Under the pieces are notes generated by a model. The model was not told where the DNA came from and did not search any database. It saw only the letters and a program-made list of their open reading frames with translations. From the NCBI RefSeq assembly GCF_002954715.1, contig NZ_MSCP01000001.1, positions 1,392,781 through 1,456,780 on the forward strand: DNA of 64,000 nt, given 5' to 3'. This DNA is from Aliivibrio sifiae. GTDB lineage: Bacteria > Pseudomonadota > Gammaproteobacteria > Enterobacterales > Vibrionaceae. Positions 9,161-22,260 of the stretch are shown here, in pieces; the stretch's first letter is position 1, and every line of letters starts with the position of its first letter. Made by a program: the position numbers and the translations under genes.

Positions 9161-10060
9161 ATGGATAGGCTGACCGCGTTACATGTTTTTGTCACCATTG
9201 TTGAACAAAAGAGCTTAAGCTCTGCGGCAGAACATCTTGGAATGTCACGAGCAAAAGTATCGCGCTATTTGGCTGAATTAGAGAGTTGGATGGACGTAAG
9301 ATTACTTCATCGAACAACCAGAAGCTTGAGTTTAACAACCCCAGGTGAAGAGACTCTTGAAGCTGCACGTAATCTACTCGCACTGGCTGGCACCTTGGAT
9401 GGAATTAGAAACCAAAACACAATACAACTAAAAGGTCAGCTCAGAATAACAGCAAGCTATTCATTAATAGATAGTTTTCTTATTGATGTTATCGATGACT
9501 TTGTCACCATGTGGCCAGAGACATCGGTTGATATTCTTTCTACTGATGAATCTGTAAATATCGTTGAATCTCGGATTGATTTAGCCATTCGTATTACGAA
9601 TGATTTAGAGCCAAATGTCGTCGCTAAACGATTAGGTGAATGCAGGTCTGTCATTTGTGCTTCACCAAAATACCTAGAAAAACACCGAGGACCTCAAAAC
9701 GTACAAGAGTTAAGTCAGCATAACTGCCTTTCTTATACATATTTTGGACGTTCTGCGTGGGTATTTGATGGCCCAAACGGAGCAGAGTCCGTTCCGATTC
9801 AGGGCAATATTAGTGCGAACCTCTCTGAGATCTTACTTTCTGCAACGCTGCGTGGTAATGGGATCAGTCAACAGCCATTCCCGACGGTTCAACCTTTAAT
9901 TGAACGTGGCGAGCTAATTCAATTATTACCAGAGTGGCAGCCAAAAATCTTGAGTGTTTATGCTATTTACGCAACTCGAAAACAAGTCACCCCTTTACAA
10001 AGAGCATTTATTGATTTCCTGACGGATAGCATGAAATCATCCTCATATTGGCAAAGTTAA
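9161..10060 (+). CDS. LysR-family transcriptional regulator (CrgA-like group)
   Basis: This 299-aa protein has an N-terminal winged helix-turn-helix (residues 5-63, with SSAAEHLGMSRAKVSRYLAE) and the substrate-binding effector domain from about 90 onward. The closing YATRKQVTPLQRAFIDFL motif is typical of the CrgA/DsdC-like branch. A TAGG ribosome site precedes the ATG. It is divergent from the MBL-fold gene and convergent with the TauE-type permease; LysR proteins commonly regulate the divergent neighbour. The inducer cannot be told from sequence. Confidence 0.93.
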   Translation: MDRLTALHVFVTIVEQKSLSSAAEHLGMSRAKVSRYLAELESWMDVRLLHRTTRSLSLTTPGEETLEAARNLLALAGTLDGIRNQNTIQLKGQLRITASYSLIDSFLIDVIDDFVTMWPETSVDILSTDESVNIVESRIDLAIRITNDLEPNVVAKRLGECRSVICASPKYLEKHRGPQNVQELSQHNCLSYTYFGRSAWVFDGPNGAESVPIQGNISANLSEILLSATLRGNGISQQPFPTVQPLIERGELIQLLPEWQPKILSVYAIYATRKQVTPLQRAFIDFLTDSMKSSSYWQS

Positions 10061-10088
10061 AAATGAATGTTGTCTTAATGATTAACCC

Positions 10089-10817
10089 TTATGTTAGCGC
10101 CAATAAAATCGCAGCAATACCAGAGATCGAACACATCACTAGAGATACTTTTCTTATCGTATCTTTGTCGATTTTGTCGACCACTTTCATTGCAACTAAA
10201 TAACCAATGTATGACGCAGGCAATAAAGGCAAAGTAAGATATAAATGCGACATGCTCATATATCCTGCAGGAACTTGCACCACCAATGATATAAAGCTAC
10301 TTACCACGAAGAACGCCGATAAATTAGCCCGGATTAAATTTGCTTCTTGGTGTTGTAACAACAACGCCATTGGAGGCCCCCCAATACCAGAACTTGTGCC
10401 AAACAAACCAGAAAAGAAACCCGCAACCGTCATTCTTGAGTTATTTGGTTCAATACGAAATGGTAATAAACTTACAGCTACAGCAAGTAATACGACAATG
10501 CCAATCCAAAGCGACAAGAGTTTTGCGTCGACATAATAAAGTAAAAAACCACCACATACCGACCCCGGAATTCTGCCTAAAAAAGCATACCCTAAGCCAC
10601 GAAAAGAGACACTCGCTTTGTATTTATAGGCGTTAATAATGGATAAAAACAATCCAACTATAACAATAGGCCCGGGAACATAATTGGGAGAGATTAAGAA
10701 CAATAATGGAGCGGTCACAATTGCCAAACCAAAGCCAATTGCACTTTGTACAAATGAACCGATGAAAATCAAGATCATCGCAAATAACAAACCAAGATCC
10801 ATTAAGGTAAACTCCAT
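10089..10817 (-). CDS. TauE/SafE-family membrane transporter
   Basis: The 242-aa protein has about eight hydrophobic segments arranged as two similar halves. The first half carries SAIGFGLAIVTAPLLFLI and the second FGTSSGIGGPPMALLLQ, both hallmarks of the TauE/SafE (DUF81) family. Members export sulfite, sulfonates or other organic anions across the inner membrane. It is a single gene that ends 28 bp from the convergent LysR gene. The true substrate is not predictable here. Confidence 0.92.
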   Translation of the reverse strand: MEFTLMDLGLLFAMILIFIGSFVQSAIGFGLAIVTAPLLFLISPNYVPGPIVIVGLFLSIINAYKYKASVSFRGLGYAFLGRIPGSVCGGFLLYYVDAKLLSLWIGIVVLLAVAVSLLPFRIEPNNSRMTVAGFFSGLFGTSSGIGGPPMALLLQHQEANLIRANLSAFFVVSSFISLVVQVPAGYMSMSHLYLTLPLLPASYIGYLVAMKVVDKIDKDTIRKVSLVMCSISGIAAILLALT

Positions 10818-10911
10818 AAAAAATGCCTTCTGCTATGGTTATAACAGAGGGCATTATGAACTAGATTTTAAAAAAGGAAATAGCAGTATTACACTCTTTA
10901 CCCTTTCAATG

Positions 10912-11451
10912 TTACTCAACAGATTGCAATGTTTCCCATGTTACTTCGCAATCGCCTTTCGCTGTTGAAATAAACGCTGAATCACCCGTAATCATCACTG
11001 AGATTTCCATCGTTCTTTCTAAAAATGTAGAGAACTCTTGGATCTGCTCCCAATCAAAGCGAACAACATCAACAGGATACTGTTTGAATTTACTTTGGTT
11101 TTGCTTCCACCACACGTCTGATTTTGAGTTAAAGCTATACACTTTAGTCACTTTTGATTGACGTGAGGCCTTTTTCATACGCTCAGGATCTGGCTCACCA
11201 GCATCAATCCACAATGAGATCGTATCATCGTATTCACGAACCCAAATATCAGGTTCATCAACCGCTGATAATCCTTTAGTAAACGTTAAACGCTCTTCTG
11301 CATTCAAACAAAATGCCAATACACGAGCCATCATACGCTCTACATTTTCTGAAGGATGCTGAGCGATGGTTAAGTTTACTGAATCATAATGATCACGGTT
11401 CATGTCCGTTAGAGCAACACGAAATTTGTAGATGGTCGGTTTGATAGCCAC
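10912..11451 (-). CDS. yaeQ: YaeQ family protein
   Basis: The 179-aa sequence matches YaeQ along its whole length: start AIKPTIYKFRVALTDMNR, the central EPDIWVREYD and the SRQSKVTKVYSFNS segment. YaeQ has a restriction-endonuclease-like PD-(D/E)xK fold, though its activity is unsettled; a link to haemolysin expression through RfaH was suggested in enterics. The start is GTG, supported by AGGAA six bases upstream. It lies between the TauE permease and the chitinase, all on the minus strand but apparently as separate units. Confidence 0.93.
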   Translation of the reverse strand: MAIKPTIYKFRVALTDMNRDHYDSVNLTIAQHPSENVERMMARVLAFCLNAEERLTFTKGLSAVDEPDIWVREYDDTISLWIDAGEPDPERMKKASRQSKVTKVYSFNSKSDVWWKQNQSKFKQYPVDVVRFDWEQIQEFSTFLERTMEISVMITGDSAFISTAKGDCEVTWETLQSVE

Positions 11452-11513
11452 TGGCTTTCCTAACTATTGAGAATTGCAGGCATTGTACGCGATTCTTGTT
11501 GGTTAGCTAGGCA

Positions 11514-11545
11514 TAAAAAAAGCCAATAATTTCTTATTGGCTTTT
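11514..11545 (-). terminator. Terminator of the chitinase gene
   Basis: On the minus strand AGCCAATAA and TTATTGGCT form a 9-bp stem with a 4-base loop, followed by TTTTTT. It lies about 45 bp after the chitinase stop. Confidence 0.85.
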
Positions 11546-11585
11546 CGTCTTTAATGCATCGTTATTATACATTAATTATTTAAGG

Positions 11586-14647
<3,062 letters not shown>

Positions 14648-16102
14648 TTAGCTTAAATCTACATTTTTTGTACCAAAGAACCACGTTGCAATAAAACCAA
14701 CAGCGTAAGCAATCACAAGACCAGCAGCAAACACCATCATACCGGCGAATATACCTGCACTTGATGTCATTAGAGGTAAAGCCACAATACCTGATGGACC
14801 AAATACCGTATTCAAACCAACAGGTAATCCCATGTACGACACTAATCCAATAAAGAAGCCCCCAGCTGAGCCACCAATACATGCAGTAATAAATGGTTTA
14901 ACTCTTGGTAGTGTCACACCGTAAATCAGTGGTTCGCCTATTCCTAAGAACCCTGGAATAATTGCGCCTTTGACTTGTGTACGTAGTAACGCATCTTTAC
15001 TTGCTTTAGCATAAAGTGCTAATGCTGCACCAACTTGGCCTGCCCCTGCCATCGCTAAGATTGGGAATAGTGAATTAAAGCCTTGTGCATCCATCAATGC
15101 AAAATACACAGGTACAAAACCTTGGTGAATACCAAACATCACTGAGATTAAAAACAGACCCGCTAAAATAGCACTACCAAAAGGGTTGCCGTTCAGGTTA
15201 ATGAACAACCATGACATACCTTGGAACAATACTCCACCTAGTGGCATGATGACCACAAAGGTAACAGCTCCCATGATAAGTAACGTAACCACTGAAGTTA
15301 AAATCATGTCTAGGTTATCAGGCATGTATTGACGTACTTTTTTCTCAACACCTGCACCAATAATCGCAGCGATTAATACTCCAATGATATTACCTCTAGG
15401 ATCGATACCGTGACCAAAGAAATCCGTCATACCAGAGTAAATTCCAGTGGTTGCTTCTGGGTTATAACCCAATACAAACAATGACGCTAAAATAGCACCG
15501 TTCACACCCGAACCACCAAAGGCTTGCTGTGCGTTATAACCAATCAAGATGCTAAGAAAGCTAAATAAGCCTTTACTGAACACTTTCATGTAGAGAATTA
15601 AATCAACCAAATTAGCGTTTGGTGACTCATTCCCCATCACATAAACTTGATCTAATAGAGTAGCAAAACCTAACAACAAACCAGCGGCAATGAAACCCGG
15701 AATTAACGGGGTAAAAATGGTCGCAAACTTACTTAAAAATCGCTGAGTCGCGCTCGTTTGTTTCTTTTTTAACTTCTGTTTATGTTCAGAAGCGACGTCT
15801 TTAAGGTCTCGATTTTCAGTCGTATTAGGTGCTTGGTTATCCTCTTCACCTTCCATCATTTCATTCATCATTTCAGCGGCAGTTTGTGCTTTACCCGGAC
15901 CTAAAACGATTTGAAATTGGTCGTCACTTTCAACTAAACCCATTACGCCTGAAATACGTTTAATAGTATCTCGACTAGCAAGGCTGTCATCATGTAAAGT
16001 AAGACGTAAACGCGTCATACAGTTACCACATTTAATGACATTATTTTTGCCACCAATTGCACTTAATATTTCTTGAATCATGGAAGTGGTTATTTTAGCC
16101 AT
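14648..16102 (-). CDS. murP: PTS N-acetylmuramic acid transporter, fused IIB-IIC
   Basis: The protein imports MurNAc across the inner membrane and phosphorylates it to MurNAc-6-phosphate, using an EIIA supplied elsewhere. The N-terminal IIB domain (residues 1-80) carries the phospho-cysteine in the motif [11 protein letters not shown], typical of MurP. After a charged linker rich in Lys and Glu (about 80-120), the IIC domain gives about ten membrane segments, with [20 protein letters not shown] at 396-415. Length (484 aa) fits MurP. It is the second gene of an operon: murQ lies 62 bp upstream on the same strand. The pairing with murQ and a divergent murR-type gene makes MurNAc the likely substrate rather than sucrose or trehalose. 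Confidence 0.93.
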   Translation of the reverse strand: MAKITTSMIQEILSAIGGKNNVIKCGNCMTRLRLTLHDDSLASRDTIKRISGVMGLVESDDQFQIVLGPGKAQTAAEMMNEMMEGEEDNQAPNTTENRDLKDVASEHKQKLKKKQTSATQRFLSKFATIFTPLIPGFIAAGLLLGFATLLDQVYVMGNESPNANLVDLILYMKVFSKGLFSFLSILIGYNAQQAFGGSGVNGAILASLFVLGYNPEATTGIYSGMTDFFGHGIDPRGNIIGVLIAAIIGAGVEKKVRQYMPDNLDMILTSVVTLLIMGAVTFVVIMPLGGVLFQGMSWLFINLNGNPFGSAILAGLFLISVMFGIHQGFVPVYFALMDAQGFNSLFPILAMAGAGQVGAALALYAKASKDALLRTQVKGAIIPGFLGIGEPLIYGVTLPRVKPFITACIGGSAGGFFIGLVSYMGLPVGLNTVFGPSGIVALPLMTSSAGIFAGMMVFAAGLVIAYAVGFIATWFFGTKNVDLS

Positions 16103-16164
16103 GTCCTGTTCCTTTTCAATTTTTCGATATAAAAGGCCATATATGACCTGTTATCGCTTAACAA

Positions 16165-17067
16165 TTATGAATCTGAAAGTGCATCACGAATGAAGCCGTT
16201 ATGCTTGGTCAGCTTGTCTGTTGCACTTTTTGCATCGAGTCCTGATAACACCATAAGAATCGCTGTCTTACAGTGGTTATTACATTGAGATAATGCGTCT
16301 GAAGCTTCACTTTCTAAGCAACCTGTCGCTTCAATAACAATATTCTTTTGTCTTTGTACTAATTTGGCGTTGGTTGCTTCTACATCAACCATCAAGTTGC
16401 CAAACACTTTACCTGTACGGATCATCGCGCCTGTTGTCAGCATATTAAGCACTAACTTTTGTGCAGTGCCTGCTTTCATACGAGAAGAACCCGTCACGAC
16501 TTCAGGCCCAACCACAGGGGTCATGTTAATGTCTGCCAATTCAGTCATTGGGCTGTTTGGATTACAGCTTAATGTAGCGACTGTCGCTCCAACCGATTTT
16601 GCGTATTCCATGGCACCAAGAACGTAAGGTGTGCGCCCGCTCGCTGCGATACCCACTAATACATCCTTCTCGTTTAGCCCTAAATCTTTCAGATCAGAAG
16701 CACCAAGCTCTCGGTTGTCTTCTGCATTTTCAACGGCTTTTAAAATGGCTTTATGACCACCCGCAATTAAGCCAACAACCAAATCAGGATTAGAGCCATA
16801 CGTTGGAGGGCATTCACTCGCATCTAAAATACCTAAACGACCAGAAGTACCTGCACCGGTATAAATCAAACGTCCACCAGATTGAAAAGCTACTGCAATT
16901 GCATCAACAACCTCAGCTATTTGAGGAAGAATAGCTTCTACCGCTAACGCGACTTTTTGATCTTCTTTATTAATTACTGTGAGCATATCCACCGTTGATA
17001 AAACATCAATTTTCTCACTGGCTTGATTACGGCTTTCTGTTACTAATGTAGTTAAGTCAATTTTCAT
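16165..17067 (-). CDS. murQ: N-acetylmuramic acid 6-phosphate etherase
   Basis: MurQ cleaves the lactyl ether of MurNAc-6-P to give GlcNAc-6-P and lactate in the cytoplasm, the first step after import by MurP. The 300-aa protein is a SIS-domain protein with [20 protein letters not shown] and [15 protein letters not shown], and the family segment [14 protein letters not shown] chose the ATG giving [14 protein letters not shown]; a 29-codon longer frame begins without a ribosome site and would overlap the CRP site. An AGAGAG sequence precedes the chosen start. It is the first gene of the murQP operon and divergent from the regulator. Confidence 0.96.
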   Translation of the reverse strand: MKIDLTTLVTESRNQASEKIDVLSTVDMLTVINKEDQKVALAVEAILPQIAEVVDAIAVAFQSGGRLIYTGAGTSGRLGILDASECPPTYGSNPDLVVGLIAGGHKAILKAVENAEDNRELGASDLKDLGLNEKDVLVGIAASGRTPYVLGAMEYAKSVGATVATLSCNPNSPMTELADINMTPVVGPEVVTGSSRMKAGTAQKLVLNMLTTGAMIRTGKVFGNLMVDVEATNAKLVQRQKNIVIEATGCLESEASDALSQCNNHCKTAILMVLSGLDAKSATDKLTKHNGFIRDALSDS

Positions 17068-17139
17068 TGTTAGGCTCTCTTCAAAAGATAAATTCTCAAT
17101 TTCAATGGTTGTCATCATAAAGAATAAAAAATTCCATTT

Positions 17140-17155
17140 AGTGACCAAAATCACA
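17140..17155. promoter_or_regulatory. CRP-type site between murQ and murR
   Basis: AGTGA-CCAAAA-TCACA matches the CRP consensus TGTGA-N6-TCACA at nine of ten positions. It lies 73 bp upstream of the murQ start. Catabolite control of murQP by CRP is known in E. coli, so the site is expected. Confidence 0.7.
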
Positions 17156-17293
17156 ACAAAAGTTATTCTAAACTCCCAAAATAGGTGGAATAAATAAAAT
17201 TAACAATAAGAAAAATTCGATGCAAAAATAAAATAATCACTTTTATTTCAAACATTTAATAAAATAAAGCCATAAAGAATAATGACCATTAAT

Positions 17294-17311
17294 TTGGAAT
17301 AATTAATTCAA
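17294..17311. promoter_or_regulatory. Imperfect palindrome upstream of murR, candidate operator
   Basis: TTGGAATAATTAATTCAA pairs with itself at seven of nine positions and lies 16 bp before the regulator's ATG. It may be the site of autoregulation; the weight rests only on symmetry and position. Confidence 0.35.
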
Positions 17312-17326
17312 AAAAAGATAGGTACG

Positions 17327-18178
17327 ATGAGTATTTTAGAAAAGATACAAAACCAAAGAAGCAACTTATCTGCAAATGGAATAAAGATTTTGGATTTTAT
17401 TCTTGATGAACCCACCGCAATTGGCTCATATTCAAGCCAAGCACTTGCTGCGAAAGTCGGCGTGTCGCAATCAAGTATTGTGAAACTGACACAGCGGCTT
17501 GGGTTCAAAGGGTTTACTGCTTTTAAGCTGGCGATTATTGAAGACCTAGGACGAAAGCACGCAATACTAGAACCTGAACGTCCAATTCATAACAAAATAA
17601 ACAGTGACGATTCTTCTTTAACGATCGCGCAAAAGTTAGTACAAGAAAAAAACCACGCTCTTATTGCAACAACCAACGCCATTGATTTTTCAGAGTTTGA
17701 AATCATCACCATCCTGCTTAACCAAGCACAACGAATTCAAATAGTAGGCATTGGAGGGTCAGCGTTAACCGCTAAAGATCTGGCCTTTAAACTGTTAAAA
17801 ATAGGAATGACTGCACTGACTGAACAAGATAGTCATGTTCAAATTGCAACAGCGAACGCCTTAACCAAAAATGACGTTCAAATTGTCATCTCATATTCTG
17901 GTAGTCGAAAAGAAATCCTAATGGCGGCACAAACGGCACTTGATAAAGGAGCAACCGTAATTGCATTAACCAGCACAAAGAAAAGCCCTTTACGTAAACT
18001 CGCTAATTTTTGTATTGATACGATTGCAGATGAAAGGCAATTCCGCAGTTCATCAATATCTTCAAGAACAGCCCAGAATGTAATTACCGATTTATTATTT
18101 ATGACGTTATTACAAATAAAAAGCGATACAGCAAAACTATTGATTGATGAAATCTCATCAACGATGAATAGAATTTGA
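17327..18178 (+). CDS. murR: RpiR/MurR-family transcriptional regulator with SIS domain
   Basis: The 283-aa protein has an N-terminal RpiR-type helix-turn-helix (residues 1-77, with LAAKVGVSQSSIVKLTQRLG) and a C-terminal SIS sugar-phosphate-binding domain (about 125-255, with GIGGSALTAKDLAFKL and SYSGSRKEIL). In E. coli MurR represses murQP until MurNAc-6-P binds. Its divergent position beside murQ supports the same role. The ATG has an AGG ribosome site five bases upstream. The gene name rests on synteny; other RpiR proteins look alike. Confidence 0.9.
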   Translation: MSILEKIQNQRSNLSANGIKILDFILDEPTAIGSYSSQALAAKVGVSQSSIVKLTQRLGFKGFTAFKLAIIEDLGRKHAILEPERPIHNKINSDDSSLTIAQKLVQEKNHALIATTNAIDFSEFEIITILLNQAQRIQIVGIGGSALTAKDLAFKLLKIGMTALTEQDSHVQIATANALTKNDVQIVISYSGSRKEILMAAQTALDKGATVIALTSTKKSPLRKLANFCIDTIADERQFRSSSISSRTAQNVITDLLFMTLLQIKSDTAKLLIDEISSTMNRI

Positions 18179-18378
18179 TGCCTTCATATTTAGCCAAGAG
18201 ATCATTGTTACAACGATAAAAGACACAAAAATCAATGTGATCGTAATGGCATTTATAACCTTTTTTCATGATATTTATTGCTAATATTCATAATGGCTTC
18301 ATAGCCAGTCTATAGTTATATCGGAGTATAGCTTTACGCTTAGCCTTAAACATATACAAACTTTAGGTAAATAATAAT

Positions 18379-19362
18379 ATGAATAAGAAAAATATCTGCA
18401 CCCTAGCAATCTTGTCTGGCCTATCATTTTCAGCGATGGCTTTAGATTGCGATCCAAACCTACTGCCTTCATGGGAAGATGGCACAAGTAAAACTGCGAT
18501 TGTGAACTACGTAGAACAATCAACAGACTCCTCAAAAAAGACATTTATTCCACAGCAAGATCGTATCGCCGTTTTCGATAATGATGGAACATTATGGTCG
18601 GAAAAGCCATATTACTTCCAGTTAGCTTTCGCGCTAGACCAAGTAAAGAATATGGCAAAAGAACATCCTGAATGGAAAACACAAGAACCATTTAAATCTG
18701 TTTTGAATAACGATATCAAAGGAGTGTTTGCTGGAGGTGAGAAATCACTACTAAAACTTATCATTGCAACTCATAGTGGCATGACAGTGGAAGAATACCA
18801 AGAAACCGTTACTCAATGGTTAAAAGTAGCAAAAGATCCACACTTCAAAAAAGCATATACCGAACTAACGTATAAACCGATGCGAGAAATGATAACTTAC
18901 CTACAAGATCATGATTTTAAAACTTATATCGTATCTGGAGGTGGCGTTGACTTTATGCGTTCATGGGCACCAGAAGTATACGGAATTCCTGAAGAGCAGA
19001 TCATCGGTAGCGCACTTAAATACAAATATGATTATAACAATGGTAATCCAACGGTGACTAAGCAACCTCAAATACTAACCAATGATGATAAAGCAGGAAA
19101 AGTAGAAAACATTCAACAAATCATTGGGAAAAAACCGGTATTAGCGATTGGTAACTCAGATGGCGATCAGGCGATGATGCAATGGGCAACAAGCCAACCA
19201 AACTCAATGGCAATGATAGTTCATCACACCGATAAAAAACGTGAATGGGAATATGATCGTAAGTCGAGCGTTGGCCATTTAGACAAAGCAATGGATGAGG
19301 CTAACCAACGTGATAACTGGCATCTTATCGACATGAAAAATGAATGGTGTACAGTTTATTAG
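18379..19362 (+). CDS. Periplasmic HAD-superfamily phosphatase
   Basis: The 327-aa protein begins with a signal peptide (to about residue 22, ending SAMA). It carries the HAD nucleophile motif as AVFDNDGTLW, motif II in the YIVSGGG segment and the late NSDGDQAMM aspartates, so it is a phosphoserine-phosphatase-like hydrolase acting in the periplasm. Four-residue spacing and a long alpha-helical cap between motifs I and II (about residues 70-180) fit the family. Cys24 near the start and a C-terminal Cys could form a disulfide. It is a single gene. The substrate is unknown. Confidence 0.88.
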   Translation: MNKKNICTLAILSGLSFSAMALDCDPNLLPSWEDGTSKTAIVNYVEQSTDSSKKTFIPQQDRIAVFDNDGTLWSEKPYYFQLAFALDQVKNMAKEHPEWKTQEPFKSVLNNDIKGVFAGGEKSLLKLIIATHSGMTVEEYQETVTQWLKVAKDPHFKKAYTELTYKPMREMITYLQDHDFKTYIVSGGGVDFMRSWAPEVYGIPEEQIIGSALKYKYDYNNGNPTVTKQPQILTNDDKAGKVENIQQIIGKKPVLAIGNSDGDQAMMQWATSQPNSMAMIVHHTDKKREWEYDRKSSVGHLDKAMDEANQRDNWHLIDMKNEWCTVY

Positions 19363-19376
19363 CACCGAATCTAACT

Positions 19377-19403
19377 TATCCCCCTTTTATATTAAGGGGG
19401 ATA
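19377..19403 (+). terminator. Hairpin after the HAD phosphatase gene
   Basis: TATCCCCCTT and AAGGGGGATA form a perfect 10-bp stem with a 7-base loop 15 bp after the stop codon. The following sequence is not T-rich, so termination may be weak. Confidence 0.55.
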
Positions 19404-19424
19404 TCACGCTTTAAATTAAATATA

Positions 19425-19607
19425 ATACCAATGTAACTAATTAGATGATCTATTTATTACGCAGGAAAATAACTCAAGAGTAAGGAAAAATTCTTGTAAG
19501 TAGTTATTCTAACTGGGCAATTGATGCATTTACCTAGGGGTTTAGGCAACATACTTTTATATTCTTGAGTATAATTTAGCCCCATAATAATTGCCCTATT
19601 GGTAATT
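19425..19607. repeat. Second copy of the ATACCAAT repeat, longer form
   Basis: The left 36 bases match the copy at 106-141 at 34 positions. The right end reads CTATTGGTAATT, an inverted partial copy of the left end. Inside there are further inverted pairs: ACTCAAGA with TCTTGAGT, and GGGCAATT with AATTGCCC. The nesting suggests a foldable element of about 180 bp. A 60-codon open frame on the minus strand here has no protein-like features and is not called. Confidence 0.5.
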
Positions 19608-19628
19608 AAATAGAACGGTATAATAAAA

Positions 19629-19982
19629 ATGAAGAACATCTTATTTTCTTTTGAAGGACGTATAAATCGTAAGCAGTTTTGGTTAGGTACACTATTTATG
19701 TTAGTGCAAACACTTATTCTATTTGTACTTTTATCAATGACATTCGATCTAGAAACAAATGCACCTAGCGCGGCAGGTTTTGTAGTGATTTTAATTGCTC
19801 TTGTTCTTAACCTTTGGGAATCATGCGCGCTTTATATTAAACGATTTCATGACCGCAATAAAAGTGGTTGGTGGATGTTGATTAGTTTAGTTCCATTCAT
19901 TGGTGGTCTATGGCTATTAATCGAATGCGGATGCTTATCTGGTAATGAAGGCGACAATAAATTTGGCCCAGAGCCAAACTAG
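19629..19982 (+). CDS. DUF805 family inner-membrane protein
   Basis: The 117-aa protein starts with the DUF805 signature FEGRINRKQFWLG and contains KRFHDRNKSGWW, both diagnostic. Three or four membrane segments are predicted (about 18-38, 47-66, 80-100). The biochemical role of the family is unknown. It is a single gene, immediately downstream of the repeat element, with a strong shared terminator after it. Confidence 0.92.
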   Translation: MKNILFSFEGRINRKQFWLGTLFMLVQTLILFVLLSMTFDLETNAPSAAGFVVILIALVLNLWESCALYIKRFHDRNKSGWWMLISLVPFIGGLWLLIECGCLSGNEGDNKFGPEPN

Positions 19983-20000
19983 TGGGCCATTTATATTAAT

Positions 20001-20026
20001 AAAACGAGCATAACCGCTCGTTTTTA
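20001..20026. terminator. Bidirectional terminator between DUF805 and the outer-membrane protein gene
   Basis: AAAACGAGC and GCTCGTTTT form a 9-bp stem with a 6-base loop and a T-run. It overlaps the last codon region of the convergent minus-strand gene. Confidence 0.8.
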
Positions 20027-21208
20027 AAAACTCCATTTCACTTGCGCATATAGCAAAGTATTTGGATTCTCTCCAAACACGCTATCAGTTGAACCATCAA
20101 AGTACTGAACCACACCCAGTAATTGCCAATTATCTGCTAATGAATACGTATTATTCATCCCTATAAAATACGAACCGTCATCATAATAAGTGCCGATAAG
20201 CATCACTCTATTTAGTGCTGATGTATCAAAGCCAATGCTCGAATACCATGTCCAATGGGTAAAACTTAACGTTCTAGCGGTTAACGGAAGATTTAAATAA
20301 CTTACCGTATTTTCAACATCTTGCGGCTCTGATATATACATAATAGAACCTTGGATAGCCCAGTTAGCGCTACTATTAATACTATAATCCATCTCTAAAC
20401 TAGAGACACTTGATGCCGTTAGTTCTTCGTTTTGATAATAACGCTGCGTTGGTTCAAACCAACTGAACTCACCTCTTAACCCTGCTCTATAAATATCACC
20501 AGCAAAACCAACACCAATCACATAATCCAAGTGGGACTTACCTAATAATAGCTGCATATCCCACCCTTGATTATTAAATAAATACCGACTCGCATAGCTA
20601 TTTAATTCACTGTCTTTATTTGGGTTTATCACTACATCAACAGAACTCGCAAAACCTAAGTTCTTTGTCACCATCAAGGCATCACTGCCGGGGCGATCTT
20701 CATAATCAAAATCATAAATTGAATAGGAATTGAAGATATCATTCGGATTCCAAACCGTCGTCATTCCCCAATTAATACGAAAACGGCCTGCACGTAACTG
20801 CCAATCGTCTTTACTCCAATTAATATAAGCACGATCAAACTGTGAATTACCAACCACTCCGTTCTTATCAATCCAATTTTTAGAAAGATCGACATAACCA
20901 GAATCGTACGAGATAAAGTCACCATAGTTCGCATGTCTTGCAGTATCACCAAACATAAGACGGTTTCGCATACCTAGATTAACTCGTAATTCATCATTAA
21001 AACGATATTCAAAATTAAATCGCTGATGGATCAAGTTATCAAAGCTAGAAGATTCAGAAGAAGAGTTTGGAATAGTACTGCTTGCCATGTATTTTACATA
21101 ACCGCCTAAATTCCAATTTTTTTCAGGCGTTAAACCGGGGATTTCAGCATAACTAAATAAACTAATAGGCAATAAAAAAGGCACGAACGTTGTGAATAAT
21201 CTATTCAT
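20024..21208 (-). CDS. Outer-membrane beta-barrel protein, porin-like (394 aa)
   Basis: A signal peptide (residues 1-21, ending FSYA) is followed by alternating hydrophobic and polar strands with many Tyr and Trp residues. The protein ends in VKWSF; a terminal Phe is the usual barrel-assembly signal. Segments such as LRAGRFRINWGMTTVWNPND recall alginate- or DUF1302-type porins, in which a similar RWG/NPND element occurs, but I cannot fix a family. The barrel should sit in the outer membrane and pass or bind an unknown solute. It lies 39 bp downstream of the DnaJ gene on the same strand and could be cotranscribed. Confidence 0.82.
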   Translation of the reverse strand: MNRLFTTFVPFLLPISLFSYAEIPGLTPEKNWNLGGYVKYMASSTIPNSSSESSSFDNLIHQRFNFEYRFNDELRVNLGMRNRLMFGDTARHANYGDFISYDSGYVDLSKNWIDKNGVVGNSQFDRAYINWSKDDWQLRAGRFRINWGMTTVWNPNDIFNSYSIYDFDYEDRPGSDALMVTKNLGFASSVDVVINPNKDSELNSYASRYLFNNQGWDMQLLLGKSHLDYVIGVGFAGDIYRAGLRGEFSWFEPTQRYYQNEELTASSVSSLEMDYSINSSANWAIQGSIMYISEPQDVENTVSYLNLPLTARTLSFTHWTWYSSIGFDTSALNRVMLIGTYYDDGSYFIGMNNTYSLADNWQLLGVVQYFDGSTDSVFGENPNTLLYAQVKWSF

Positions 21209-21247
21209 CGTTCATGCCTCCTATTAGAATATATTGATTTAGTAAGC

Positions 21248-22129
21248 TTACGCTAACTCTTTAAACTCCATCAATAATTCTTTCTGTTTTTCGTTCAGAT
21301 TTGTCGGGGTTGCCACGATAATCTCAACCATTAGATCTCCAGTCATTCCTTTACGGCTTTTCACGCCTTTTTCTTTCATTCGGAATTTACGACCACTTTG
21401 AGTTCCTGCTGGAACTTTAAGCTTGAAGCGACTTTCTAATGTTTGGATCTCGACTTCACCACCTAATGCTGCGGTAACAAAATCGGTCGTTACTGGGCAA
21501 ATTAAATCATTACCATCACGTTTTAAATGCGTGTGTGGACGAGTATTAATTTGAATAAGCAAATCACCCGCAGGGCCACCAAATGCACCGGCTTCACCTT
21601 TTCCAACGAAACGAATTTTTTCACCATCTTCAATACCAGCAGGTACTTTAACGTTGATTTTCTTGTTTACGCCATTAATCGGTAACTCAATGATTTGCTC
21701 ACAACCATTAATTGCCTCAGCAAATTCAACGGTCAAATTGAATTGACGATCTTGTCCTTTTTTAGGGCGAGGTTGACGCTGTTGAGAGAACATATCCTCA
21801 AATCCGCCACCGAAACCACCACGGCTACGACCGCCGCCGCCAAATGCACCACCGAAAATATCTTCAAACCCTCCAAAGCCACCACCGCCGCCCATGCCGC
21901 CATTTTTAAATGCAGCATGTCCGTAGTCATCATACTGACCACGTTTATCAGCATCGGTTAGGATTTCATACGCTTCTTTAATTTCTTTGAATTTGTCTGC
22001 TGCTTGAGCATCACCCTGATTCTTATCTGGGTGGTATTTCATCGCAAGACGTTTATATGCTTTTTTGATCTCTTTTTCTGTGCTGCTTTTTGGCACACCA
22101 AGGACATCATAATAATCACGTTTAGACAT
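21248..22129 (-). CDS. DnaJ-type co-chaperone without zinc finger (CbpA-like)
   Basis: Residues 4-70 are a J-domain with the HPD motif (YHPDKNQG), which stimulates the ATPase of DnaK. A Gly/Phe-rich linker follows (about 75-120). The two C-terminal substrate-binding domains cover about 125-290, with the family segments [15 protein letters not shown] and [12 protein letters not shown]. The CxxCxGxG zinc repeats of DnaJ itself are absent, so it is a type II Hsp40 like CbpA or Sis1. Its 293 aa fit that class. No CbpM-like modulator gene adjoins it. Confidence 0.93.
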   Translation of the reverse strand: MSKRDYYDVLGVPKSSTEKEIKKAYKRLAMKYHPDKNQGDAQAADKFKEIKEAYEILTDADKRGQYDDYGHAAFKNGGMGGGGGFGGFEDIFGGAFGGGGRSRGGFGGGFEDMFSQQRQPRPKKGQDRQFNLTVEFAEAINGCEQIIELPINGVNKKINVKVPAGIEDGEKIRFVGKGEAGAFGGPAGDLLIQINTRPHTHLKRDGNDLICPVTTDFVTAALGGEVEIQTLESRFKLKVPAGTQSGRKFRMKEKGVKSRKGMTGDLMVEIIVATPTNLNEKQKELLMEFKELA

Positions 22130-22260
22130 GACTTAACCTCGTCAATGAATAGAAACAGGCGCAAGAGAGAGCTCAAACGCCTGTTATTGAATAAATCTAA
22201 TCAGTGAAGTTTATGTCCTATCAGATTAAGGTCAAGATCTATCTCACATAAAGCGGTAAC

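Noticed and set aside
19457-19639. 60-codon frame on the minus strand
   Set aside because: It lies within the dispersed repeat and has no ribosome site or protein-like composition.
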